Source: Lactuca virosa (lineage: Eukaryota; Streptophyta; Magnoliopsida; Asterales; Asteraceae). Taken from it: DNA of 64,000 nucleotides. The DNA is taken from assembly GCA_928212115.1 (NCBI GenBank), contig CAKMRJ010005634.1, positions 172,556,001-172,620,000 on the forward strand. Direction: 5' to 3'. The stretch's first letter is position 1. The number at the start of each line of letters is the position of its first letter. A program made the translations under genes and the position numbers. Below the pieces are notes generated by a model, which saw only the letters and a list, made by a program, of their open reading frames with translations, did no database searches and had not been told where the DNA came from. Positions 10,130-20,827 of this stretch are shown in pieces.

Positions 10130-13100
10130 CTAAGCGAAAAGATGAGGATATTTCAGTTTCATTTGATCCTCGCGCTCCCAAGTGAATTCAGGTCCTCACT
10201 TGGCATTCCAACGAACCTTCACTATCGGGATACGACTTTGCTTCATTTGCTTGACCTCTCGGTCCATGATCTCTACTGGTTCTTCTACGAATTTAAGGCT
10301 CTCGTTGATCTCGATCTCGTCGAATGGAATTACAAGAGTCTCATCGGACAGACACTTTTTCAAGTTCGAGACGTGGAAAGTAGAATGTACGTTACTAAGT
10401 TCACGAGATAGTTTGAGTTTGTAAGCTACAGGGCCGATTCTAGCGATAATCTCGAAATGCCATACGTATCTTGGATTTAGCTTTCCATGCTTTCCGAAGC
10501 GTATCATGCCCTTCCAGGGTGAGACCTTCAATAGAACACGGTCGCCCACCTGAAATTCCAAAGGTTTCCTTCTCTTGTCTGCGTAGCTTTTCTGTCGGTC
10601 TCTAGAGGATTTTAATCGTTCATGAATCTGAACGATCTTCTTTGTCGTTTCCCGAATGATTTCTGGACCTGTGAGAGTGCTGTCAGGAACTCGTCCTTTG
10701 GCTAACTGAGTGTCGCCCTCCTCAGCCTAGCACAGAGGGGATCTGCACTTACGACCATAGAGGGCTTCAAATGGAGCAGACTTTATGCTCGTGTGATAAC
10801 TATTATTGTAGGAGAACTCGAAAAGGGGTAAATGAGTATCCCATGCCTTCCCAAAGTCTATCACACAGGCTCGCAACATATCTTCCAATGTTTGAATAGT
10901 CCTCTCACTTTTTCCGTCGGTTTGCGGATGGTAGGTTGTACTCATGTTCAGCCTAGTTCCGAGGGAACTTTGTAGCGACTGCCAGAACTTTGAAGTGAAT
11001 CTACTATCTCTATCAGAGATAATGGATATAGGAACACCATGCAGTCATACTATCTCCCTAGTGTATGTTCTTGTTAGTTTCTCCAACTTGTCAGTCTCTT
11101 TGCTAGGCAGGAAGTGTGCGGACTTTGTTAACCTGTCTACGATCACCCATATGGTATCGAGACCACGCGATGTCTTGGGCAACTTGGTTATGAAGTCCAT
11201 TGTGATCCGTTCGCACTTCCATTCAGGTATCTCCGGTTGCTGAAGTAAACATGAGGGTTTCTGGTATTCGACTTTAACCTTGGCGCAAGTAAGGCACTTG
11301 CTCACGAAGGTAGCAATCTCTGCTTTCATGTTAGGCTACTAGTATAACTTTTTAGGATCCATATACATTTTATCTGAACCTGGGTGGACGGAATAGCGAG
11401 TGTTGTGTGCCTCGGTCATGACCAAGTCTCTGAAACCACCGTGCTTTGGTGTCCAGATCTGATCCATGAGATATAAGGCTCCGCCACCCTTGACTTCTAA
11501 GTTTTTATCCATCCCTCTCAGGGATTCTCCCGCCACATTTTCTGGTTTCAAGGCTTCAAGCCGAGCCTCCTTAATTTGTGTGGAGAAGTGTGAATGTATA
11601 GTCATAGTCAATGATTTGACTCTACGACCAGAGTATTCTTTCCGACTTAGGGCGTCAGCTACTACGTCGGCCTTGCCGGGATGATAACGAATTTCACATT
11701 CGTAGTCACTGAGTAGCTCGAACCACCGTCGTTGTCTCATATTGAGCTCCTTCTGGTCGAATATATGTTGAAGGCTTTTGTGGTCTGTAAAGATAGTGCT
11801 TTTTGTACCATACAGATAGTGTCTCCAGATCTTCAGAGAAAACACCACTACTCCTAAGTCAAGATCATGTGTGGTGTAGTTGACCTCGTGTGTCTTTAGC
11901 TGTCTTGAGGCATAGGCGATGACCTTACCTCGTTGTATCAGAACACAGCCAAGCCCTTGGTTAGATGCATCGCAATAAACCACAAAGTCTTATATCCCTT
12001 CTAGGAGGGACAGTATCGATGCGCTGCATAAGGCTCGCTTTAGCGTTTGAAACGCCTTCTCTTGCTTCTCTTCCCAGTCAAAGGCCACACCCTTCTGGGT
12101 CAATGTTGTAAGCGGTTTCGCAATCCGAGAGAAGTTCTGAATGAACTTGCGATAGTAGCCAGCGAGGCCTATAAATTGACGAATTTTTGTAGGCGTCTTC
12201 GGTGCTGACCAATTCTCAATGGATTTGATTTTGGAAGGGTCCACGTGAATTCCCTCTTCGCTAACCATGTGACCCAAGAATTCGACTCTTCAAATCCAAA
12301 ATTCGCATTTAGAGAACTTCGCATATAGCTTCTCTAATCGCAGTGTTTCTAAGACCTGACATAGATGTTGAATATGCTCCTCCTTACTACGAGAGTAGAT
12401 AAGTATGTCATCGATGAATATAACGATGAACTGATCCAAGTAAGGAAGGAACACCCTATTCATTAAGTCCATGAATACTGTGGGCGCATTGGTCAATCCG
12501 AACGACATCACTACAAACTCGTAGTGTCCATAACGAGTTCGGAAGCCTATCTTTGGAACATCCTCCTCTAACACTCGTAACTGGTGATACCCGGATCTCA
12601 GATCTATCTTTGAAAAGTAATTCGCTCCTTGCAGTTGGTCAAACAAGTCGTCTATGCGTGGCAGAGGGTAACGATTCTTGACGGTCAGTTTGTTTAACTC
12701 TCGGTAGTCGATGCACATACAGAATGATCCGTCTTTCTTCTTGACGAACAAGACCGGTGCTCCCTAGCGTGAGAAGCTTGGTCTAATAAAGCCCTTGCTG
12801 AGAATTTCATTAAGTTGACCGGATAGCTCCTGCATCTCAGCTGGTGCTAGCCGATAGGGCGATTTGGCTACTGGGGTAGCAACTGGAACTAAGTCGATTT
12901 TGAACTCGACTTGACGCTGCAGAGGTAATCCTGGTAGTTCTTCTCGAAAGATGTCGGGAAAATCGCATACCACTGGGATGTTCTTTATGTCCTTCGTCTG
13001 TTGGCTCACATCGACAACATGAGCAAGGAATGCGTGATGTTCCTTTCGTAAGTACTTCTAGGCTTCTATGCTCGAGATAATACGAAGGTTCGTGCCTGGT

Positions 13101-13135
13101 TTGTCGCCGTAGATCACTAGGGTTTCGCTAGACGG
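10130..13135 (-). pseudogene. Tek-A pol: RT, RNase H, integrase and chromodomain-like end, degenerate
   Basis: Blocks in order on the minus strand are VEFKIDLVPVATPVAKSPYR, FVKKKDGSFCMCIDYRELNK, IDLRSGYHQLRV, FIDDILIYSRSKEEH (RT catalytic Asp pair), VYCDASNQGLGCVLIQ and YTTHDLDLG (RNase H), CLTCAKVKVEYQKPS and MDFITKLPKTS (integrase), YHPQTDGKSERT, then EPVEIMDREVK with FTWERED (chromodomain-like). Stops interrupt it at about 12764, 12290, 11985, 11333-11338 (two adjacent), 10727 and 10196. Compared with Tek-B most are TGG to TAG/TGA or CGA to TGA changes. The last block shows the Tekay-like layout, with a chromodomain thought to guide integration. Not functional. Confidence 0.9.
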
Positions 13136-14655
13136 TTAATTAAGGCGAACGACCTTCTCGTAACACATGATGTCGACACGATGAAAACTCAACCAATCCA
13201 TGCCGATTATGACGTCGAAAGTTTTAATTGAGACCGGCATGAGGTCGTTTGGAAATGAATGGCTATCTAGAGTTAGTGTACATCCTATGAATATGTAGCT
13301 AGTGCTCTCTGCTTTTCCGTTACCCATTTCGACAGTGAACGGTTCTTTAAGTGCACGTAATTTTTGTTTAAGCAAGTAAGCAAATTTCTGGTTCACGAAA
13401 CTCCTCTTTGCTCCACTATCAAACAGTATGCATGCATATGAGTTATCGAGGAGAAACCTACCAGTGACCACTGTAGGGTCGGCAACTGCTTCCTCGTGGC
13501 CTATAGCCAAAACTCTTCCCACTCCGTCGGCATTCCCTGCCTTCGGGCAGTTCCTTTTGTAGTGGCCCACCTCGCCACATCCGTAGCAAGCCTGGCCCAT
13601 ACCAACGTGGGACTTGGGTTATTGGCCTTGCCGGAGCCTTGAAGAAACGGGCAGTGTGCCCCTTTCTGTTGCAGTTAGCGCACTGCATTTCTTGGCAGGG
13701 TCCGTTATGGTGGAAGCTGCATTTGTTTAACTTAGGCAAGCTTCCAGCATACTGCTTCATCGGCACAATAGCAGTAGGTGTTATTGCAGCATGAACGGCT
13801 ACAACCTGCTACTTTTTGGTAGCGTTCTTTGCCGCGTTCTTCTTCTTGTTATCCCAGAACTTCCGCTTGTTGTCAGCGGCTTTGGATGGTTCTGGGATGG
13901 CTAGGGTTGTTGTTGTTGTCGGGGTGCGAACTCCATGATCAATGAGTCATTGTGCCAATCGCTTGGCACTGTCGAAGGTAGTGGGGTTTGAAGCTAACCT
14001 GAAATGGAGGCACCAGCCCCCATATATACCTCTCAATCTTCTTTCCCTCAGTAGGGACCATTCCGTGACATAGTGCCACTAGATCGCTCAATCTGGAAGT
14101 ATAGGCCACTATGTCGGAACCCTTCATGATTAGGCTCCAGAGTTCCTGTTCAAGTTTGTGAACTTCGCCCCTCGGGCAGTACTCCTCGATCATGAGCTCC
14201 TTCAGAGTTTCTCAGCCCATAGCATTTGCCACTATTAGAGTTAGTGACTTGATATGGTTATTCCACCATGTCAGGGCTCGGTCCGCGAAGGTGCAGGCAG
14301 CAAATTTAATTTTGCTCCCTTCCGGACAGGAGCAAATCTCGAAGATGGACTCCGTTTTCTCGAACCATTGCGAGAGGGCAGTGATTCCGCCAGTCCCATT
14401 GAAGGCCCCGGGTTTGCAGTTGGTGAAGTCCTTATACGAGAACTCTCTAGAGCACACTGGAGCATCACCTTGAGTGGAATGAACAGTTGTTCCACTCCCG
14501 CTCGTCCGACTAGCACTGAACTGAGCTAAGTCTGCCGTAACAACCGCATTCACCGCAGCTTGGATAGCTGGCGGATTGTATTGTGGAGGAGGTGGTGGTG
14601 GTTGTTGATGCAGAGTTATCGGAGTAGTGCGTCTCGCTGATTGTCGTGGATGCAT
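13136..14655 (-). pseudogene. Tek-A gag-protease, degenerate
   Basis: It starts MHPRQSARRTTP with a Pro-rich stretch, then the gypsy gag blocks CSREFSYKDFTNCKPGAFNG and ALTWWNNHIK, CPRGEVHKLEQELW, and two zinc knuckles. The first knuckle reads CANCNRKGHTARFF, with its last Cys lost; the second, CYGCGEVGHYKRNC, is intact. The protease motif is ILFDSGAKRSF. A TGA at about 14212 replaces the Trp found in Tek-B, and a frameshift near 13600 separates the two knuckles. The gag-to-protease order and length match Tek-B. Confidence 0.88.
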
Positions 14656-15062
14656 CTTGTAGCTATAAGTTTAAAAAGATGAAGATATTGGTAAGAATTC
14701 AATAGTAAGAACAATGAGAGTGAATCATAGACTAACTCTCCATAGCCCAAAAAAAACAGATGAATGTATGATTGAATTTGAGATCTAGCAATAGAAAGGT
14801 GAAAGCATTTGGATAAAGATTTCCCATCAGATTAGATATCTGTCAATAATACTGGTATTAAAGATGTAACAAGTTCGGGAAAATGACCTAGGAATAGGTC
14901 TTACATCAAACCAGAATAAGAAATTTTTGACAACATAAAGACCTAATAGACTGAAAGTTGAAGGTCTTAAGATAAACAGGAAATTACAGGGAAAAGTGCT
15001 ACTTAGAGCATAGATAAGAAGGCTATTCCTTTAACCAAAAGAAAGGATGAGCAGAGCATCTC
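14656..15062 (-). other. Tek-A spacer between ORF0 and gag
   Basis: About 400 bp without an ORF. Just before the gag ATG the sense strand reads CTACAAG, compatible with a splice acceptor. The core hairpin found in the Tek-B spacer is absent here. Confidence 0.6.
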
Positions 15063-15641
15063 CTACTGGCGATGGGCATCCCTCGGGCGAACCCTTAAAT
15101 CAGCCAGCTGACGCTCCACATCAAGAAGGTGTCGCTTGTATACTCGTTGGCGTACGCGGAGTTCTATGACTTCAACTTGAGTTACAGCTAGTTCTTGTAG
15201 TAGTGTCTCATTGTCTCTCGTAGATCTCTCGCGAGCATCTTCAAGACGACGAATGGCCGACCTACCATGCTCTTGATTTCGAGCAACCCTGCGTACCAAA
15301 ATAGGCAGGATTCTGTCCGCTGAGCCTCCCTCGCTCAGGTTGTAGAAGCTTCGGTCTCCATTGTATGGCATGGGTTGACCCTGTTCTTGACTCCATGTTC
15401 CCAAGTGTTCCGCCCACAGAGGCGTCGGGTCTTGAAAAGTCGGACGAGGGTTAGGATTTGGGATTGGAGCTACCAGGGGTAGATCATTGACTTCTGGCTC
15501 GGAGTCAGAATCCTCCGGGAAGTTCTCTGCGAAGTCATCATCCAATGGAATTGCATGTTCCTCTTTTGGCTCATCATCGAGCCATTCTCCATTACCTTGG
15601 TTGGGGAGGTACGGTTCAACGTTGGGATGGAATCCAGCCAT
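15063..15641 (-). CDS. Tek-A ORF0: extra ORF upstream of gag
   Basis: 192 residues in one open frame, unlike the rest of Tek-A. It begins MAGFHPNVEPYLPNQGN, has an acidic stretch (about residues 20-55), a Pro-rich linker, a central block with FYNLSEGGSADRILP and a charged helical C-terminus likely to form a coiled coil (about 120-185). Tek-B has a clear homologue (19458-20144) sharing the N-terminal and central blocks despite divergent DNA. I do not recognise the family and no enzyme motif is visible. An acidic plus coiled-coil layout suggests a binding or assembly protein, which is inference. The start is fixed by the shared MAGFH. Confidence 0.75.
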   Translation of the reverse strand: MAGFHPNVEPYLPNQGNGEWLDDEPKEEHAIPLDDDFAENFPEDSDSEPEVNDLPLVAPIPNPNPRPTFQDPTPLWAEHLGTWSQEQGQPMPYNGDRSFYNLSEGGSADRILPILVRRVARNQEHGRSAIRRLEDARERSTRDNETLLQELAVTQVEVIELRVRQRVYKRHLLDVERQLADLRVRPRDAHRQ

Positions 15642-15750
15642 GTTATCTACGCAAGAATGGGGGGTAAAAGAAATAATTAATAGACGTACTAATTAAGATA
15701 ATTATAAGATGATCCTTACCGGTTACTCCAGCATTTGTGTGGTGCATACC
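15642..15750 (-). other. Tek-A leader, proximal part, up to the Tek-B insertion
   Basis: It continues the leader at 28678-29276. Just before ORF0 the sense strand reads CATTCTTGCGTAG, a pyrimidine-rich AG end conserved before ORF0 of Tek-B. ATACC at 15746-15750 is the left target duplication of Tek-B. Confidence 0.75.
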
Positions 15751-16111
15751 TGTGACAATCGTCAATTTCTGGTCAAGTCAAAGTCAAACAAAGTCAAACA
15801 AAGTCAACAAGTCAAACCGGTCAACTCAGTTGACCCTTGTATGTTAGGGTTTACTATATGTAATTACTAAACAACCCGCTATTTTAATGAGAAAACATCA
15901 TTTGGAAAATTTGTGTGTTTAATTTTTCTTAGCCTTGATAATTCTAAACAATGAACCAAAGAGATAAAACACTATTGCACACTCATCGGGAGTGTGTAGG
16001 ACACTAAAACATGACTTAACGGGGTTTACGGACCTTGCATTGCGAAGCCGAACACTCAAAAAGGTCACAAACGAAACCTCCCTCAATCGTTTTCACTTTA
16101 TCTCCTATTTG

Positions 16112-16327
16112 AAATCTCTCCAAGAATGTCAAATCTCTCCCAAATCTCTCCAAGAACGTCAAATCTCTCCCAAATCTCTCTCTGTATGAGAAATCTCTCC
16201 AAGAACGTCAAATCTCTCCCAAATCTCTCTCTGTATAAGAAATCTCTCCAAGAACGTCAAATCTCTCCCAAATCTCTCTCTATATAAGAAATCTCTCCAA
16301 GAACGTCAAATCTCTCCCAAATCGCTC
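16112..16327 (+). repeat. 49-bp tandem repeat in the Tek-B 5' LTR
   Basis: About four and a half copies of a unit that begins AAATCTCTCCAAGAACGTC and ends CTCTCTGTATAAG. The same array is at 25762-25978. It lies in the U3 half, where such arrays often act as enhancers. Confidence 0.9.
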
Positions 16328-17924
16328 TCAAAACCTCTTTTGGTTTTTTTTTTCGTAATCAATTGGGGCGTCCCGACACTTGACTTGGTGAAAAACCATG
16401 CGAAACGGGAAGATACCTTGGAAAATAGCCTCTTAGGGCCGGAGCCCTTCTATAGGGATCAAACCCTCCTTGAACCGGAGTCTCCTTGAGGAGCCACAGC
16501 CAGCAGCCGCCGACCGCAGCCACCGACCGCAGCGGCATGGAGCCCGCATCCGATGCTCGCTTCCGGTTCTCCTGACTTTGGACCGCAGCCTCTTAACTTC
16601 GGACCGCAGCGCCTTCCTTCTGCATCCGCGACTGAGCTCCACTTTGGGTCCACTTCAGCGACCAAGACCGGAATCACCTCCTGACTTCAGATTTTGCGTT
16701 TTTCTACCCGGTTTTCGACCCCGACTCAGTTATAAGCCCATCTTTAATTATTTTAACGAGGGACTTCCACCCAAAACTTTATTTTAACATATTAAGACCC
16801 ATATGTCTTAATTAATCACGTTTTTAATGCAAATCTTATCCAAGATTTAGTGGTTGGAGTAATTAAGGTGGAGTGTTGACCTTGCTTTACTTTATGACAC
16901 AAGCAACCCCCCCCCCCTCACCCACTCTATGGCCAGCCACTCCTCCCACCCTACCTTGGTCATGTCAAGGTACTTTCTCATCATTTTTCAGCCATTATCT
17001 CGTCCAAAGAGCTGAAAGACTCCCATTCTCTCTCTTCATTTCACCCACTTCACTCATTTCCACCAAAGATCAAACACAACTTTTCTCTCCAACTTTCTCT
17101 CTCAATTTCGGGATTTCAAGGCTGATCATCAAGTTTTCTTCCACTCTTGGTAAGTATAACTCATCCTCCTTGTGATTATTACACTTCATTCTACTCAAAT
17201 CATGGGTTGCTCACACAAATTCCATCCCTTTGGTGTTAGATTCTCGAAATCTTCAAGGCTTCTTCAAGTGTTCTTGAGTTGAACACTTCCCTTCTCCAAC
17301 ACTCATCCACTGAAATCACACAAGGTGAGTTCATACCCCTACATTTTCATGTTTTCTTAAGTTTGAAGGGGGGGAATACAAGTTAAAACACCAAGAACAC
17401 AATTAAAACGCTTCTAACAGCTTTCATCAGAAAAGTTGGGCTCCATTCACGGACTATTTTGGTCAACTTAAACATTTTAGTTTTCAAAACTGTTTTAGGT
17501 GGAAGTAGTTCCAGTTCTTAGCTTTAAAATGGTTACTTACACATCTCCATACGATTTTTCTACAATTTATGGTGATTTTTACAAAACTGTCTATCATTTC
17601 AAGAACCAATCCGGACCAGTCTGTGTTTATGGACGTTTTCACACATGTCGGAGACCACTAAAAATCGTGAGAAAATTTATGAGCAAACTAGACACGTTTT
17701 CCAAACTCCCAGAATTTACGGATTCTGATTTGGACCTGTTATGAATTTTCTATGTATTTTCTAAGAACAGTAACAGAAAATGTTAACAACAGAAAAATGC
17801 TATCAATTTCATTTCACCTTGTAACATGTCGAGCAAGGTGTATATCTTTATGTGAATATATGTTAATGCAAATAAATGACATTTTGTCTTAGTATGTAGA
17901 CATGCATCAGTTAAAAATGGATTT

Positions 17925-17926
<2 letters not shown>

Positions 17927-17982
<56 letters not shown>
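17927..17982. repeat. (AT)n microsatellite in the Tek-B 5' LTR
   Basis: About 56 bp of AT. A homologous tract is in the 3' LTR (27639-27695) and at the same relative place in Gyp-D (56075-56135), so it predates these elements' divergence. Confidence 0.9.
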
Positions 17983-17987
<5 letters not shown>

Positions 17988-18964
17988 ATAAAGATAACAA
18001 ATTGTTATAATCAAAGTACATCCATTACATACAAACATTTGAATAAACTATGTTAAGTATAGTTTGCGTACATTATCACTACTACCCTTGTTTTGATAAA
18101 CTATAATAGGTATAGTTTATGATACTTTACATAACACACTCATACAAAAACGGTACATTTATACAAAAGGGATTTTCATTTCGTTACACGTAAATTCGTT
18201 AATGACTTTGTGAGACATTCGCTTCACATTTACCAATAAGTCCTGTATTGTAACCAGAGTCTCCTGGAGGGAGAGCGTGATAGTTGTATATAGATCTATA
18301 TTGGGTTTGACAAACCCACACCTGAGCTGCATGCAACAGCTAGACCGGCAGGTCTGAGGTGACAAATGTCATAACATTTCCGACGCCTGAAGAACGTCGT
18401 TTCAGGCCAACTAGGTCATAGCATGGTTATAATAACTCACAGAAAGTATTAACAAACATAGAATTTACGTGGATTTCATTGAAATCAAACGAGTTTATGT
18501 CGATTTAAACTTGCATTGTTTTACTATAAATATGACAAATTAATTGTACATTCTGGTCTTTGGGTTTTAAGACTACATTTACACATTAAGGAAATATTGG
18601 ATTTTCTGGAACGGACACTACTTTTACAAGAAAAAGGTTTTCATAATTGCATACAAAAACTTATGGACTCACCAACCTTTGTGTTGACACTTTTTCAAAC
18701 CAACTTGTATTCTCAGGAAATCACTAAACAGGTAACCAAGTGCTTTTGAGGATGGGACGTTAAGGCGTCAAACATTTCACGTTTTGTCAACATATTGTAA
18801 TTGGTTTGGAAACATGTAATTCATACAATGATGTAACTCTTTCAATTATATATATGTTGGTTGTGTTTACTTTGATCACTATTGCAAAATGTTGTTATGA
18901 TACTATACATGAAGTCCTCCACCCCCGGACGTTTCCGCCATCCTTGGTTTGGGGGTGTGACAGA

Positions 18965-18978
18965 TTGGTATCAGAGCA
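18965..18978 (+). other. Tek-B primer-binding site
   Basis: TTGGTATCAGAGCA, initiator-Met tRNA type, two bases inside the 5' LTR. Confidence 0.95.
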
Positions 18979-19457
18979 CGGTTTATAGTGAATTAAGTAT
19001 ATCAAACCACATAAGATATACAAACTATAAACACATTTGGGACTAAAAGTCTCTGATTTTAAAACATTTTAATGGGATATACTTTTAGAAAATAAATAGT
19101 TTTCTCGTTTAAAGTATACATACATGCATTACATACTCGCGTAGTGTCATAACTAGGAGAACATAAAGTAAAAGAAGAGGAGTTGTACCCTATGAGTATG
19201 CTTTAGTATATGTGAATCAAGTCTGGGAGGGATATAGCCTGATCAACTATATCTGTCCGAGAAGTGACTTACACATACCGGGGGATAGTCGTAATGGGCA
19301 ACAAATCTAATAACCTAACTTCACTCTACAAAGAATGCTCTAAGAACCAAATCTAAACATTTAAAATACTATAGGAGTATCTGTATGTTGCTATAGCGCA
19401 ATATTAATATTATTAACCGTTACATGCTTCTTACGCCCCCATTCTCGCACAGACGAC
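18979..19457 (+). other. Tek-B leader
   Basis: About 480 bp without an ORF. The segment near 19220-19250 (GATATAGCCTGATCAACTATATC) resembles the Tek-A leader near 29020-29045 in reverse complement. Just before ORF0 it reads CATTCTCGCACAG, a plausible splice acceptor. Confidence 0.7.
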
Positions 19458-20144
19458 ATGGCAGGATTCCACTTACCAGGAGACCCATACTTTCCCAATC
19501 AGGGAAACGCCGGCTGGATCGAAGAAGAGCCCGAAGAACTGATCGAAGAGGATCCCGAAGAGGACCCCGAAGAGGAACCCGAGGAGGAACCGGAAGAAGA
19601 AGAAGAAGAGGAAGACATCGAGGCAGACATGGATGAAGACGAAAGTGAAGAAGAACCAGAGGTCATCAATCCTCCCTACATAGCCAGAGTTCCCGCCAAC
19701 CGATACGACTTCTTCGGACCCGTACCTCGATGGGCGACCACAATTGAGGGATGGGGTCGCCGTCAACGACAACGATCACCTTACGGAGGTCAACGAGGTT
19801 TCTATGACCTCAGCCACGGAGGACCAGCCGATAGAGCCCTCCCAGTCATGACTCAACAGATAGCGATTATGGATGATCGCGGTAGAATGACGACCGATCA
19901 GGTCCGGGAACTAAGTGCCATCATAGAGTCTACCACTGCTCGCACCAGAGACCTAGAACGAGACTCCCACTACAGAGATCAACTCATTCAGGACCTTCTC
20001 GCTGCTCGAGCAGAAGCAAGGGAGTATCGGGAAAGATACTTGGCGCTTGAGGAGAGAATGGTTGCAACCGAACGGAGATTAGCAGAACTGCAAGGCGCAT
20101 CGACATCATCCCAAGCTCCATCAGGGAAGGATCGTCGTGAGTAG
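19458..20144 (+). CDS. Tek-B ORF0: extra ORF upstream of gag
   Basis: 228 residues, intact. The N-terminus MAGFHLPGDPYFPNQGN matches Tek-A ORF0. Residues about 21-68 are an extreme Glu/Asp run with Pro-Glu-Glu repeats, the part that differs most in length between the copies. A central block has two spaced Trp and FYDLSHGGPADRALP. Residues about 140-215 are rich in Glu, Arg, Leu and Ala with heptad character (for example LALEERMVATERRLAEL), so a coiled coil is likely. It stands 680 bp before gag in its own frame, so it needs splicing, reinitiation or a separate RNA. Function unknown; conservation between two diverged elements argues for selection. Confidence 0.85.
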   Translation: MAGFHLPGDPYFPNQGNAGWIEEEPEELIEEDPEEDPEEEPEEEPEEEEEEEDIEADMDEDESEEEPEVINPPYIARVPANRYDFFGPVPRWATTIEGWGRRQRQRSPYGGQRGFYDLSHGGPADRALPVMTQQIAIMDDRGRMTTDQVRELSAIIESTTARTRDLERDSHYRDQLIQDLLAARAEAREYRERYLALEERMVATERRLAELQGASTSSQAPSGKDRRE

Positions 20145-20827
20145 GATTCATTACTACTCACACAACTTCGTAGTATAGGTTTATGAGCATGCGTTGGTGC
20201 TACTCTTTTGTATGTAGGTTGACCCTGCGATTAAGTCATTACACTATTCAAGGGGCTTTTGTGCTGTCGAAACTATCTTTTACATTGATGTAATGTAGAC
20301 CCTTATGAGGTCAAATTTTCTCCAAAACAATATGTACTAAAAGTTTATCAATGAATTTGGCATGCATTTTACTTCATTGGATGTTGACATGAGATTTTAC
20401 TATGTGGTATTACAAACAATTTACAACTGATAACTCTAAGATTTTTAAGTGTACCTCGTCGTTATGTGTAATTAAAGAAGTAATCGACCTAGAAATGGTG
20501 AGTCCGCCTTAGGACCTGTTCCTTGTTTGGTTGTGGACTTAGGGCAGACTCATTAGTATCAACAGCTTATTAAAATTTTAATTACACATAACTGGGGCAC
20601 ATTGAGCGAATCTTAGGAGTGGGTCAGACACGGAACCGAACACATGACTCCGTTTGAGTCACCACTATTCAATTCATAAGTTTAATTGCATAAACTTTCT
20701 CCATGAATTACTTGCTAATGCAATAAAGTCGGAATATAATACAAATGAGAGAAAACAAGTGACACTCGACTCGTATTAATATTGAAGTCCTTACCGACTT
20801 GTCATTTTAAAAACTTGTGACAGAACT
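20145..20827 (+). other. Tek-B spacer between ORF0 and gag
   Basis: A 683-bp noncoding stretch containing the large core-motif hairpin (20461-20592). The bases just before the gag ATG (CTTGTGACAG) could serve as a splice acceptor. Confidence 0.75.
20461..20592 (+). promoter_or_regulatory. Large hairpin with the 18-nt core motif
   Basis: Outer arms GTTATGTGTAATTAAA (20461-20476) and its exact complement (20577-20592) pair over 16 bp. Inner arms GGTGAGTCCGCC (20498-20509) and the 20543-20555 segment pair over eleven positions with one C-A mismatch and two G-U wobbles. The loop holds TGTTCCTTGTTTGGTTGT (20517-20534) followed by GGACTTAGG. It lies between ORF0 and gag. Confidence 0.75.

Larger units (their letters stand above)
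15751..18962 (+). repeat. Tek-B 5' LTR
   Basis: 3212 bp, TGTGACAATCG to GGGTGTGACA. Inside are a 49-bp tandem array (16112-16327), a short GCAGCC-rich run (16491-16511), a C-rich tract near 16910 and an (AT)n tract (17927-17982). No gene is present; a 105-residue frame and an 81-residue frame recur in the other LTR but have no protein-like features. Confidence 0.96.

Noticed and set aside
16112..16327. Regular 49-bp repeat resembling a CRISPR array
   Set aside because: Units are contiguous without unique spacers, lie in both LTRs of a plant retrotransposon, and no cas gene is present.
17499..17744. 81-residue ORF conserved in both Tek-B LTRs
   Set aside because: Conservation is explained by the LTR duplication; no homologous frame is visible in Gyp-D and composition is not protein-like.
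19473..19772. Minus-strand Phe-rich 99-residue ORF that looks like a membrane protein
   Set aside because: It is the antisense of the Glu-rich region of ORF0.
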